DNA from: Rhodospirillales bacterium
Lineage (GTDB): Bacteria > Pseudomonadota > Alphaproteobacteria > Rhodospirillales > Shumkoniaceae
Assembly: GCA_016776725.1 (NCBI GenBank)
Contig: JADHSV010000025.1
Coordinates: forward strand, 1-51,911
Length of the DNA: 51,911 nucleotides
Direction of reading: 5' to 3'
Below the pieces are notes generated by a model. It was not told where the DNA came from. It saw nothing but the letters and a program-made list of their open reading frames with translations, and did not search any database. This document shows positions 30,703 to 39,077 of the stretch, piece by piece. Made by a program: the position numbers and the translations under genes. Position 1 is the stretch's first letter; each line of letters starts with the position of its first letter.

Positions 30703-32211
30703 ATGAAAAAGGCAAAAAGCCTCGAAGAGTGGGAAGTTTCTATAATTAAAGCGATGCAAGGAAATGGTTATTCCCAGCAGGATATTCTTTCGTATTTCAC
30801 CCGACCAGGAAGAAGTATAAATATTGCGAGGCTTTATGAAATAAAAGACGGGGAGTCATTCTCTCAGATTTCACCGGCCAGCGACGAGAAGCTGAAAGAA
30901 TTTGTTCAAAATCCAGAAGATTATGTGGAATTTCTTGATGCTAGATCGTTAGAAAACGTTAGTGGTGATCCGTTCAGTAGAAAGAGATTAGGAATAATAT
31001 TTCCGAAGAATCTGGAAAAATTGATCCTTCCTTCGGATGAGACGGACATCATTGAATACAAAAGCGCATTTAACTGGAGCTCGCCAGAAGATTATGGAAA
31101 AATCCTGTCTTCATTTTCGAACAACAAAGGCGGGTATTTGGTATTTGGAGTATCTCCGGAAGGGGAGTTCGTAGGACTAAAAAATAGTAAATTTCAAGAA
31201 GTCGACTCGGTGAAAATAAGTAAATTCCTGAACACGCATTTTGTCCCGCAGATAATGTGGAAAAGAAAGCTGTTTTCCAAGGGAAAGAAAAAATTCGGAA
31301 TAATTTATGCGTCGTCGGCGAGTAGGAAGCCAATTATTTGTTGTAAAGATAAGGGAGTGACCCTGAAAGATGGTGAAATTTATTTTCGCTACGTGGGAAG
31401 CTCGGAGAAAGTGCGCCACGCGGAGTTGGCTGCGATCATAGAGGAGCGAGTTAGTCGGATTTCAGATTTGTGGAAGGATAGAGTTACCCGTATTGCGGCA
31501 ACAGGTCCGGAGGACTCAGCGATCGTAGACTTAAAAACAGGAATTGCGGAGGGGAGTGGAGCGATCGTTAATATTGACCCGGTTCTTTTGGATCAAATTA
31601 GGGATCTGAGAGAAAAGGGCGAAACGGGAGATGAGCGAAAAAAGCCAGAGGTGCGCTTGTCGGGGGAAATCATGGATTCCCGGCCGATTGGGCTTGTTGA
31701 GGTCCCAACGGCAATTAATGACTCCGATTTGATATTTTCTTTTCTGATGAGGGAAAAGGTCGTTAACCCCATTGATTATCTTCGACAGTCTTGTCATTCA
31801 GCTACTCATGTTTTGCCGATTTTCTATTATATCTGGTTAGCTGGGATTTCGATGAAGGAGGCTGTGCGGATAGTTGAATCCGAGAAAACAAACTACGTGG
31901 CGTGTAAGAAGAAGATCATTCGCAGAATCACGGATGGGGGAGCGTTTGGGGTAAGAAAATCTTCATCCAATGATTTGTTCGTTGAAGATTTGGAGAATAA
32001 AAAAATTTCCCTTAATTTAAATGTCCCTAATTCAAAAAAATATCTATACGCAATTCGAAAAATGCACAAAAAATCAATAAATAATGACTTCATTTTCTCG
32101 TCCGTCTGCGACCTGTTCCAGCAATTCTATTTTGAAAGAAAGGACATAGCTACGTTTGTTCGGCATGCGGTATGCCATATGGATACTGAAATATATATGC
32201 CTCAATCGTGA
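30703..32211 (+). CDS. HTH and AlbA_2 (Schlafen-type) domain protein
   Basis: A 502-residue protein, AT-richer than the genome around it. Residues 7-50 form a helix-turn-helix unit of the kind seen in front of AlbA_2 domains (GYSQQDILSYFTRPGRSINI). Residues about 112-240 form the AlbA_2 domain, a nucleic acid-binding or nuclease-related fold: DIIEYK (117-120 core) and SSFSNNKGGYLVFGV with GEFVGL. The C-terminal part (about 330-502) has no domain I recognise. AlbA_2 proteins occur as regulators, helicase partners and in defence islands. Two TATAAT hexamers (30624 and 30643) and a G-run ribosome site lie before the ATG. It is the main cargo between the inverted repeat arrays, so lateral acquisition is likely. 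Confidence 0.75.
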   Translation: MKKAKSLEEWEVSIIKAMQGNGYSQQDILSYFTRPGRSINIARLYEIKDGESFSQISPASDEKLKEFVQNPEDYVEFLDARSLENVSGDPFSRKRLGIIFPKNLEKLILPSDETDIIEYKSAFNWSSPEDYGKILSSFSNNKGGYLVFGVSPEGEFVGLKNSKFQEVDSVKISKFLNTHFVPQIMWKRKLFSKGKKKFGIIYASSASRKPIICCKDKGVTLKDGEIYFRYVGSSEKVRHAELAAIIEERVSRISDLWKDRVTRIAATGPEDSAIVDLKTGIAEGSGAIVNIDPVLLDQIRDLREKGETGDERKKPEVRLSGEIMDSRPIGLVEVPTAINDSDLIFSFLMREKVVNPIDYLRQSCHSATHVLPIFYYIWLAGISMKEAVRIVESEKTNYVACKKKIIRRITDGGAFGVRKSSSNDLFVEDLENKKISLNLNVPNSKKYLYAIRKMHKKSINNDFIFSSVCDLFQQFYFERKDIATFVRHAVCHMDTEIYMPQS

Positions 32212-32431
32212 CGCCATTTCTGGGAGCTGCGGTGAAGAATTCCCTGGTTACGGTGACAGAGCACTAATTGGAGCACAGAGGCCGGTCCTTCCTTCATAAA
32301 CGCGTTCAGCAACCGTGTTAAACGCGCTGCCTTTTTTCGTCGCCTGATCAACCGACTCTGACCTCCATTGATCTGTCGCCCCGGCACAGGTATCCACCAC
32401 CAGTGGCACGCTTAGTTCGACGACCGATTCC

Positions 32432-32767
32432 TTATGGGACGTCGCCAACCCTCTCGAACGTGACCTGAACGGTCCGTCCCATCACCATGATTTCCCTCGC
32501 GGAACCATCTGCGAAGTCGGCTGGCCAGTCAGCAGTGAGCGGAACGGCTTGTCCTTCAGGAAGCTGGTCCCCAGTGACAAGCTGAGCACCACCCGGAGGG
32601 GCTGAAAGTTCTGCTTTAATCTTCACCCTTTCCCCTGCTTCGGTGTATGTGCCGTGATAGCGACCGTTTGCAGCGTCAACTCCAACAATCACGCCCTTTC
32701 CGACGTAGATTGATCCGAATCCGATCCCGGATTGGCCGAGATACCGCATTATGTACAAAGCGCTCAT
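32432..32767 (-). CDS. Small GrlR-like protein
   Basis: A 111-residue protein whose pattern resembles the GrlR-like small regulator family: an ALYIMRYLGQSG start, then GSIYVGKGVIVGVDAANGRYHGTY, a beta-rich build with a short charged loop. Family members (named for the locus regulator GrlR) bind partner proteins and are also found as orphan genes. The frame runs on the minus strand, opposite to the AlbA_2 gene. The start ATG lies at 32767, after GGAGGTTCTC on the coding strand. An overlapping TTG-initiated 66-codon frame downstream (32248-32448) is not convincing. The name is by resemblance only. Confidence 0.55.
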   Translation of the reverse strand: MSALYIMRYLGQSGIGFGSIYVGKGVIVGVDAANGRYHGTYTEAGERVKIKAELSAPPGGAQLVTGDQLPEGQAVPLTADWPADFADGSAREIMVMGRTVQVTFERVGDVP

Positions 32768-32942
32768 GAGAACCTCCGCTTCTATGAATGCTATGAATGA
32801 TAGAACCGTGGCTGAAAAAATGTACTGTGAGCCATCAAGAAAATTGGCAATAAGCTACACATATAACAACCACGAGTCAACATCATCGGACGCGACCACA
32901 ACTACTTTTTTCGGCTGCGGCGGGTGAGTTCGGGGGACACCT

Positions 32943-32972
32943 CGAATTACGTCGACACGAATTACGTCGACA
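32943..32972. repeat. Two tandem 15-bp repeats at the edge of the islet
   Basis: CGAATTACGTCGACA occurs twice in tandem (32943-32957 and 32958-32972). It lies in the gene-free stretch 32768-33632, at the junction between AT-rich cargo and the right repeat array. 32768-32942 holds nothing else that I can support. Confidence 0.6.
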
Positions 32973-32989
32973 GTTTACTTTTTAAATTC

Positions 32990-33405
32990 GCGTTCAAGCC
33001 CCACTAAGGCTGCGCTCCCGCTTGGTCGCATAGTCGGTACGCTGCGCTTCCCTCCGGGCTTGTCCGCGTAGGCTTCGCTTGTTGCCGTTTTTAAGCATTG
33101 CGTTCAGGCGGCACGCAGCCTGCACTCCCGCTTGGTCGTTAGTCGGTGCGCTGCGCTTCCCTCCGGGCTTGTCCGCGTAGGCCTCGCTTGTTGGTGGTCT
33201 TAAGCATTACGTTCAAGCGCCACTGAGGCTGCGCTCCCGCTTGGTCGCATAGTCGTCGCGCTGGTGCGCTCCTCCGGGCTGGTTGTCGGGGGTCTCGCTG
33301 GGTGCCGGTTTTTTTTAATTGCGTTCAAGCGCCACTTGGGCTGCACTCCCGCTTGGTCGTTAGTCGAGGCGCTGCGCGCTCCTCCGGGTTTGTTGTCGGA
33401 GGTTG
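32990..33405 (-). repeat. Right array of ~110-bp repeats, inverted relative to the left array
   Basis: Four units of the same family as 29774-30460, read from the minus strand. The CGTTCAAG/CGTTCAGG landmark recurs at 32991, 33101, 33210 and 33322 (spacing 109-112). Two sub-types are visible: one with a longer GGGCTTGTCCGCGTAGG segment (first two units), and one closer to the left-array units (last two). It is not CRISPR: units are contiguous, with no unique spacers. Confidence 0.85.
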
Positions 33406-33453
33406 GGGGGTGGAGGCGGATTTGTGTGGTTACGCGGGGTTTTCCAAAAAAAT

Positions 33454-33473
33454 TGGCAACAATTTTGTTGCCA
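33454..33473. promoter_or_regulatory. Palindrome upstream of the TTT transporter operon
   Basis: Perfect inverted arms TGGCAACA (33454-33461) and TGTTGCCA (33466-33473) around ATTT. TTGACA hexamers follow at 33476 and 33497, but without a good -10. The position, 160 bases before tctC, suits an operator. Identity of the regulator is unknown. Confidence 0.4.
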
Positions 33474-33632
33474 GATTGACAAGGGCGGCCGAATTGTTGA
33501 CACTCGATATCTGCCGTTTGAGGAGAAGATGCGGCATGGGGGAAAAAACGAATTCGCGGCGAGTGCCGAGGAGTGCTTCCGTTTCAATAGAATTTCGTTG
33601 CTTTCCGTAGGTGCAACAAGGGAGATTTAACG

Positions 33633-34652
33633 ATGAAAAAGCTCTTCGTAACCGGTTTGGTCGCCACGAGCCTGTTAATGACGGGTGCCGTCATGGCGGC
33701 TCCCAAGTATGCGGACGTCAAAATTCCGAAGAACATTCAGGCGATCGTCGCCTACAACGCGGGCGGATCAAGCGATGCCCTGGCGCGCGTGATGCTGCCG
33801 TTCTGGGAGAAGAAGGTCGAGGAACTGACCGGCAAGAAGCCCAACGCCATTGTCGTGAACCTGCCGGGCGCGGGTGGCGAAATTGGCTGGACGAGCCTGT
33901 CGTACGCCAAGAAGGACGGCTCGACCATCGGTGTCATCAACCTGCCGGCGGTAGCCCTGGTCCAAGCGGCTCGCGTTGCGAAGTACGCGCCGTGGCTGGA
34001 AAAGTTCGCGCCCATCGGCGTCAACATTATCGACCCGAACGTGGTGCGTCTGCAGAAAGACGCCAAATACGCCACGCTTAAGGATGCGCTGGACGCCGCG
34101 AAGGCGAAGCCCGGTTCCGTGACCGTGGGCGCCGACGGCCCGCTGTCGGACGACCATATGGCCGTCTATGCCCTGGCCGTTAAGTACGGCGCCGAATTCA
34201 CTTTCGTGCCGTATTCGGGCGGCGCGCCTGCCAACAAGGCGTTTCAGTCGGGTGAAGTCGATATCGCCGTCGGCAACGTCTTTGATCATCTGAAGACCAA
34301 GGGTTCGGCCAAGGACGTCATGGTGCTGCGCCCGAGCCGCTACACCTCCATGGATGCCATGAAGGGCGTCAAGACGGCCAAGGAATCCATCGGTATGGAC
34401 GTCGGTGATCTGGGCTCGACCCGCGGCTGGGCGGCTCCGGCCGGTATCCCCGCCAAACTGTTGACGGTCTATCGCGAAGCCTTCGCCATGGCGGTCAATG
34501 ATCCCGAGTATAAGAAGGCCGCTCTCAAGCGCAACATCACCATCGTCGATCCGTTGGTCGGCGATGATTTCGGCGGCTTCATGAAGGACCAGCAGGCGCT
34601 GGTCGGCGACCTGCTCGACCTGTTCGTCAAGGGCGGCTATATCAAGAAGTAG
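33633..34652 (+). CDS. tctC: Tripartite tricarboxylate transporter binding protein, TctC family
   Basis: A 339-residue periplasmic solute-binding protein of the TTT system. It has a signal peptide (MKKLFVTGLVATSLLMTGAVMA, cleavage after AMA) and the family features AYNAGGSSDALARVM near the start, LPGAGGEIGWTSL, and PYSGGAPANKAFQSGEVD. It delivers carboxylates to the TctAB membrane pair. Clear ribosome site AAGGGAG at 33619-33625. It is followed by a strong hairpin before tctB, which would raise tctC product over the membrane subunits. The ligand is not determinable here. Confidence 0.9.
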   Translation: MKKLFVTGLVATSLLMTGAVMAAPKYADVKIPKNIQAIVAYNAGGSSDALARVMLPFWEKKVEELTGKKPNAIVVNLPGAGGEIGWTSLSYAKKDGSTIGVINLPAVALVQAARVAKYAPWLEKFAPIGVNIIDPNVVRLQKDAKYATLKDALDAAKAKPGSVTVGADGPLSDDHMAVYALAVKYGAEFTFVPYSGGAPANKAFQSGEVDIAVGNVFDHLKTKGSAKDVMVLRPSRYTSMDAMKGVKTAKESIGMDVGDLGSTRGWAAPAGIPAKLLTVYREAFAMAVNDPEYKKAALKRNITIVDPLVGDDFGGFMKDQQALVGDLLDLFVKGGYIKK

Positions 34653-34678
34653 CCGTAATTACGGTTAAAAAGGTTGCG

Positions 34679-34709
34679 GGCGGGTCCGTCGGTGGCGGAC
34701 CCGCCGTTT
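34679..34709 (+). terminator. Hairpin between tctC and tctB (attenuator or mRNA stabiliser)
   Basis: Perfect arms GGCGGGTCCG (34679-34688) and CGGACCCGCC (34696-34705) with a seven-base loop, followed by GTTT. The T-run is short, so termination would be partial, which suits unequal expression of tctC and tctBA. Confidence 0.65.
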
Positions 34710-34746
34710 CCTCAAGAAAAACGGATAAAGCGCGAGGGATAGTTGC

Positions 34747-35208
34747 ATGCATTTTCCCAAGGGGGCGGCGGCACGGGATTCGGTGTCCGCGCTGGTCATC
34801 ATGGCGGTCAGCGCCGGCGGCGTTTACAGCACGTTTGAATTCCCACAACGCGCGGCGGCGTGGCCGCTGTATATGTGGGGTCTGTTGGCGGCGTTCAGCG
34901 TGTTGCTGCTGTTCAACAGCCTGCGCCAGACCGTGACCGAGCAACTGGCCCAAGTCGACAAGGCCGAGCGGAATGCGCGGATCAAACGCATCGCCATCAA
35001 TGTCGGGCTAATTCTTGGGTTTGTCATTCTGGTTCCGATCCTTGGGTTCTTCACCGCCGCCGGTATCTATCTCGTCATTCACATGAGTTATCTCGGCATT
35101 CGGCCCTACTGGCTGGTCGCGTTGGTCACGGGGGGTGTTTTGATCGCCTTTTATATGATGTTCGAATTTTTCCTTGGGGTTCTGGTGCCCCACGGATTGA
35201 TTTTCTGA
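34747..35208 (+). CDS. tctB: Tripartite tricarboxylate transporter small subunit, TctB family
   Basis: A 153-residue membrane protein with four hydrophobic segments, the size and topology of TctB. Weakly conserved family features include FPQRAAAWP after the first segment and the last two segments around PILGFFTAAGIYLVIHM and VLIAFYMMFEFFLGVLVPHG. It pairs with TctA. The gene follows the intergenic hairpin by about 40 bases and precedes tctA by 22. Confidence 0.85.
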   Translation: MHFPKGAAARDSVSALVIMAVSAGGVYSTFEFPQRAAAWPLYMWGLLAAFSVLLLFNSLRQTVTEQLAQVDKAERNARIKRIAINVGLILGFVILVPILGFFTAAGIYLVIHMSYLGIRPYWLVALVTGGVLIAFYMMFEFFLGVLVPHGLIF

Positions 35209-35230
35209 CGGCGCGCGGGGGAACGACACA

Positions 35231-36763
35231 ATGTGGGAACAAATCGCTGACGCCGCCATCGTCATTATCCAACCGGGAAGTCTTTTGCTGGCCTTTCTCG
35301 GCGCCGCCATGGGAACCGTTTTCGGCGCCATGCCGGGCGTTTCGGCAACGCTGAGCATTGCGTTGCTGGTGCCGGTCACCTTTGAAATGACCGCTACGTC
35401 GGGCCTGATATTTCTCGGCGCCGTCTATTGTGGCGCCATCTACGGCGGTTCCATTTCGGGCATCCTGATCAATGTTCCGGGCACACCGGCAGCCGTCGCG
35501 ACGATGATAGACGGCTACGAAATGACAAAGAAGGGCAAAGGCGGACTGGCCCTGGGAACCGACATTTGTTCGTCTTTCGTCGGCGGGCAGTTCAGCGTCA
35601 TCGTGCTGTTGTTTCTGGCGCCCCTGGTGGCCATGGTCGCCCTGGAAATCCGCTCGGCCGAGTTTTTCTGGATCGTCATCTTCGCCATGAGCACCATCGG
35701 CGCCATCGGCGCGGGGTCGGCCATCAAGGGCCTGATGGCGGGTATCTTCGGCCTTATTATCGGCACCGCCGGCATGCATCCCATGACCGGAACGCTACGC
35801 TACGCCTTTGATCAACCCCCCCTTTACGAGGGCGTGCCGGTCATCGTGGCGTTGGTCGGCCTGTTCTCGATCTCGCAGGTCTTGTACCTCGCCGAAGGCA
35901 AGGGCATGGACACCCAGTTGAAGATCCCCGAGGTTGGCCGCATGTGGCCCGGCCGGGCGACATTGTGGAAACTGCGTGGCGTTTTGGCCCGGTCTTCGAT
36001 CATCGGGACGGTCGTCGGACTGATCCCCGGGGCCGGCGCAGACATCGCGTCCTTTATCGCGCGTTCCGAAGCCAAACGTTATTCGAAAAACCCCTCGGAA
36101 TACGGCAAGGGCTCCATCGAGGGCGTATGCTCGGCCGAGGCCGCAAACAATGCCGTCGTCGGCGGCAGCCTGATCCCCATGCTGACCCTGGGCATTCCAG
36201 GCAACGCGGTGACGGCGGCGCTGCTTGGCGGATTGTTGATTCACGGTTTGATTCCGGGGCCAAGCCTGTTCACCGACGCGCCCGACATCCTGTATCCGTT
36301 CATTCTCAGCCTGTTTCTGGCCAATTTGTTTTTTGCCGTGTTTGGTTTCGGCGCCCTGCGCTACGTGGCCAAGGTGGTGCTGGTGCCCCAGGGCATCATC
36401 GCTGCGGTGGTGACGGCGCTGGCGGTCATCGGGGCCTATTCCTTCCGCAATCTGACCTTCGACATTTGGATCATGTTCTCGCTTGGCGTCGTCGGCTACA
36501 TCATGCGCAAAGCCGATTTCCCGTTGGCGCCGATTATCCTCGGCATCATTCTCGGGCCCATGGCCGAAGAAAATCTGGACCGGGTCATGACCCTGGCGCA
36601 CGCGAAGGAGCTGACGACCATCGAGTTCTTCATGGGCCGCTGGCAAACGGTCTTGCTGATGGTGCTGACATTTGCCGCCATCGGCTATTCCTTCTATCGC
36701 GATTACCGATATCGCAAGGAGTTGGAGGCCAAGATCGCCAACGGGGAAGACGTCGGTAAGTAA
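35231..36763 (+). CDS. tctA: Tripartite tricarboxylate transporter large subunit, TctA family
   Basis: A 510-residue polytopic transporter subunit with the usual TctA features: GAMPGVSATLSIALL near the N-terminus, YGGSISGILINVPGTPAAVAT, the second repeat GLIPGAGADIASFIA, and GNAVTAALLGGLLIHGLIPGP. It forms the cation-coupled transport path with TctB, fed by TctC. Normal length; last gene of the operon. No regulator or two-component pair (tctDE) is adjacent. Confidence 0.93.
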   Translation: MWEQIADAAIVIIQPGSLLLAFLGAAMGTVFGAMPGVSATLSIALLVPVTFEMTATSGLIFLGAVYCGAIYGGSISGILINVPGTPAAVATMIDGYEMTKKGKGGLALGTDICSSFVGGQFSVIVLLFLAPLVAMVALEIRSAEFFWIVIFAMSTIGAIGAGSAIKGLMAGIFGLIIGTAGMHPMTGTLRYAFDQPPLYEGVPVIVALVGLFSISQVLYLAEGKGMDTQLKIPEVGRMWPGRATLWKLRGVLARSSIIGTVVGLIPGAGADIASFIARSEAKRYSKNPSEYGKGSIEGVCSAEAANNAVVGGSLIPMLTLGIPGNAVTAALLGGLLIHGLIPGPSLFTDAPDILYPFILSLFLANLFFAVFGFGALRYVAKVVLVPQGIIAAVVTALAVIGAYSFRNLTFDIWIMFSLGVVGYIMRKADFPLAPIILGIILGPMAEENLDRVMTLAHAKELTTIEFFMGRWQTVLLMVLTFAAIGYSFYRDYRYRKELEAKIANGEDVGK

Positions 36764-36815
36764 CTCCTCGCGGGGGTGGGCGTTTCAATGGCTCTAATCG
36801 TTTCGCGACGCCTTA

Positions 36816-37088
36816 CTACGGGTTTGGTGTCGAGGAGGAGACCTTAATCGCCGCCTTCAACCGCCGATCCTTTTTGATCTCCATTTCCCGCCGTAGCGCC
36901 TCGCCGTGACTTAGCGGGCCTTCGGTGTGGGCGATGCGCCAGGGGCCTCGGCCTTTGGTGAAGCGGGCGCCGGTGTTTGCGTTGTGCTGGGCCAAGCGGG
37001 CGGTGACGTCTTTGGCGATGCCGGTGTAGGCGATACCGGCACCGTTGAGGGCGATGTAGACGTAGTAGGCGTCTTGATTGGCGTTCAT
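36816..37088 (-). CDS. GIY-YIG nuclease-fold protein (YhbQ/UPF0213 type)
   Basis: A 90-residue single-domain GIY-YIG protein: YYVYIALNGAGIAYTGIAKD carries the two strand motifs, followed by TARLAQHN, FTKGRGPWRI and ALRREMEIKK with the catalytic Arg/Glu region. Members of the small family are linked to DNA repair or RNA turnover; function here is inferred from the fold. It starts one base after the slyX stop and is probably co-transcribed with it. Confidence 0.88.
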   Translation of the reverse strand: MNANQDAYYVYIALNGAGIAYTGIAKDVTARLAQHNANTGARFTKGRGPWRIAHTEGPLSHGEALRREMEIKKDRRLKAAIKVSSSTPNP

Positions 37089-37089
37089 C

Positions 37090-37299
37090 TCAATAATGCG
37101 GCGGTGGTTTGTCGTCGTTGCCGTCGAGGTGGGCGTCGATATCGCCCAGGCGTTCGGCCATGCGGCGGACCTGCCCGGTCAGGCGCTCGATCTCGCGGTC
37201 CTGGGTGGCGATCACGCTTGAGAGGTCCTCGACCATGCGATTAACGTAGGCCAGCCGTGTTTCCAGGTCGCTGATTCGGGGCTCCAAAGGGTCGGTCAT
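37090..37299 (-). CDS. slyX: SlyX family protein
   Basis: A 69-residue coiled-coil protein with the SlyX pattern: ISDLETRLAYVNRMVEDLS, then IATQDREIERLTGQVRRM, and the diagnostic C-terminal PPPHY. The biochemical role of SlyX is unknown; it is a cytoplasmic helical protein conserved in proteobacteria. It is the upstream gene of a two-gene unit with the GIY-YIG gene, divergent from the ABC importer operon. Confidence 0.93.
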   Translation of the reverse strand: MTDPLEPRISDLETRLAYVNRMVEDLSSVIATQDREIERLTGQVRRMAERLGDIDAHLDGNDDKPPPHY

Positions 37300-37478
37300 G
37301 GGCTTTTTTCCGGTTATCTTGTTTCGCCGAACCCGGACCGTAGACCCAAAACGGCCGCGCGATCAATGTTGCTCCCAGATTGTGGATAACCCGCCCTTCC
37401 CGAAAGGGCGCCCGGCGCTGTATAAGCGGAGCGAACATCGCAGGGTTTGCCGCCTACATATGTCGCGCGGAACGGTGA

Positions 37479-39077
37479 ATGGACGAACATAACGACAAGA
37501 ATAAACCGGACGACGGCAGGCGGGCGGGGGCGCCGCTATTGGAGGCGCGCGGCCTGACCAAGGCCTTCCCCGGTGTCATCGCCAACGATACGGTCTCGTT
37601 TATCATTCGCCCCGGCGAGGTCCATGCCCTGCTGGGTGAAAACGGGGCCGGGAAAAGCACCCTGGTAAAAATGATGTACGGCCTGCTGCGCCCCGACGAG
37701 GGCGAGCTTTTTTGGCAGGGCCGCCCGGTACAAATGGACAAGCCGTCGACGGCGCGGGCATTGGGCATCGGCATGGTGTTCCAGCACCTGTCGCTTTTCG
37801 AGCCCCTGAGCGTGCTGGAAAATGTCGCCCTGGCCGTGCCCGGCAAGTGGAACCCCAAGGCCTTGCGCAAGCGCATTATCGAGGTTTCCACGGCCTATGG
37901 GTTGCCGCTGGAGCCCGACCGCATCGTCCAGTCCATGTCGGTGGGTGAGCGCCAGCGCATTGAAGTGGTGCGCTGCCTTCTTCAGGACCCCCAGCTGCTG
38001 ATTTTGGATGAACCGACCAGTGTGCTGACCCCGCAGGAAGCCGACCAGCTTTTCGCCACGCTGGACAAGCTGTCGGCAGAGGGCCGGTCCATTCTATATA
38101 TTTCGCATAAATTGCACGAAGTGCGCCGCCTGTGCTCGGGCGCGACCGTGCTGCGCGAAGGGCGCGTGGTGGCCCATTGCGATCCGCGCGAGGAAACGCC
38201 GGGGTCATTGGCCGAATTGATGCTGGGCACGCGCATTGCGCCGCCCAGCCGCGCGTCCACCCGGCGCACGACGCCGCGCCTGAGGGTTTTCAACGTATCC
38301 GCTACCTCAAGCCGCGCTTTCGGGTTCGATTTGAAGGACATCTCGTTCACCCTGCACGGCGGCGAAATTCTGGGCATCGCCGGAATTGCCGGCAACGGGC
38401 AGAACGAACTGATGAAGGTGCTGACCGGCGAAACCAAGCTGGACCATGAGGCCGACGCCATTCGCGTGGACGGCGCGCCGGTGGCCCATTTCGGACCGAT
38501 CCACCGGCGTTTGTGCGGCATGGCGTTTGTGCCCGAAGAGCGTAACGATCACGCCGCCGCCCTTAATCTGGCGCTGACCGACAACACGTTTTTGACGGGT
38601 TTCTCGAAACTGCGCCTGACCCGCGGCGGCATGATCCGGTCGCGCCGCACGCTGGAGCACACCAAGCGGGTGGTCGATACCTACGGCGTGCGCACCGCCG
38701 GTCCCAGGGCCGATGCCGGTAGCCTGTCGGGCGGCAATTTGCAGAAATTCGTGGTTGGCCGCGAAATCATGCAGGCGCCCGAGGTTCTGATTGTCGCCCA
38801 ACCGACCTGGGGTGTGGATGCGGGCGCGGCGCTGGCCATCCGTCAGGCGCTGATTGATCTGGCGGCGACGGGCAGCGCGGTGTTGATCATTTCCCAGGAT
38901 CTGGACGAGATTTTCGCCATTTGCGACCGCATCGCGGTGATGAGCGAAGGGCGGCTGTCGCCGCCGGTTCCCGTTGCGCAAGCCACCACCGAGGAAATCG
39001 GGCTGCTGATGGGCGGCGTGCACGCGCCCACGATTCCGCCCGAGCCCGAGCCCGAGCAGCGGGAGGCGGCCACATGA
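37479..39077 (+). CDS. BMP/nucleoside-type ABC importer ATP-binding protein
   Basis: A 532-residue double ATPase of the sugar/nucleoside ABC type (YufO/NupO-like). The first nucleotide-binding domain is complete: Walker A GENGAGKST (53-61), signature MSVGERQR, Walker B LLILDEPTS and the H-loop region YISHK. The second has a Walker A without the GKS core (GIAGNGQNELM), a clean LSGGNLQK signature and a Walker B-like VLIVAQPTWGVD, the usual asymmetric pattern of this family. It powers uptake with the two permeases and the BMP-type binding protein encoded next. The stop overlaps the next start by ATGA (39074-39077). Confidence 0.92.
   Translation: MDEHNDKNKPDDGRRAGAPLLEARGLTKAFPGVIANDTVSFIIRPGEVHALLGENGAGKSTLVKMMYGLLRPDEGELFWQGRPVQMDKPSTARALGIGMVFQHLSLFEPLSVLENVALAVPGKWNPKALRKRIIEVSTAYGLPLEPDRIVQSMSVGERQRIEVVRCLLQDPQLLILDEPTSVLTPQEADQLFATLDKLSAEGRSILYISHKLHEVRRLCSGATVLREGRVVAHCDPREETPGSLAELMLGTRIAPPSRASTRRTTPRLRVFNVSATSSRAFGFDLKDISFTLHGGEILGIAGIAGNGQNELMKVLTGETKLDHEADAIRVDGAPVAHFGPIHRRLCGMAFVPEERNDHAAALNLALTDNTFLTGFSKLRLTRGGMIRSRRTLEHTKRVVDTYGVRTAGPRADAGSLSGGNLQKFVVGREIMQAPEVLIVAQPTWGVDAGAALAIRQALIDLAATGSAVLIISQDLDEIFAICDRIAVMSEGRLSPPVPVAQATTEEIGLLMGGVHAPTIPPEPEPEQREAAT

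Noticed and set aside
32248-32448. A 66-codon frame on the minus strand overlapping the end of the GrlR-like gene
   Set aside because: It needs a TTG start inside the neighbouring gene, has no ribosome site at that start and no recognisable domain. It could be a decayed gene fragment but cannot be supported.
32990-33405. Regularly spaced repeats as a possible CRISPR array
   Set aside because: Units of about 110 bases are contiguous and similar throughout, with no short repeats separated by unique spacers and no cas genes.
37392-37410. Hairpin CGCCCTT/AAGGGCG upstream of the ABC importer genes
   Set aside because: Arms are perfect, but there is no T-run on either strand and no gene end nearby; it may only be chance structure in GC-rich DNA.
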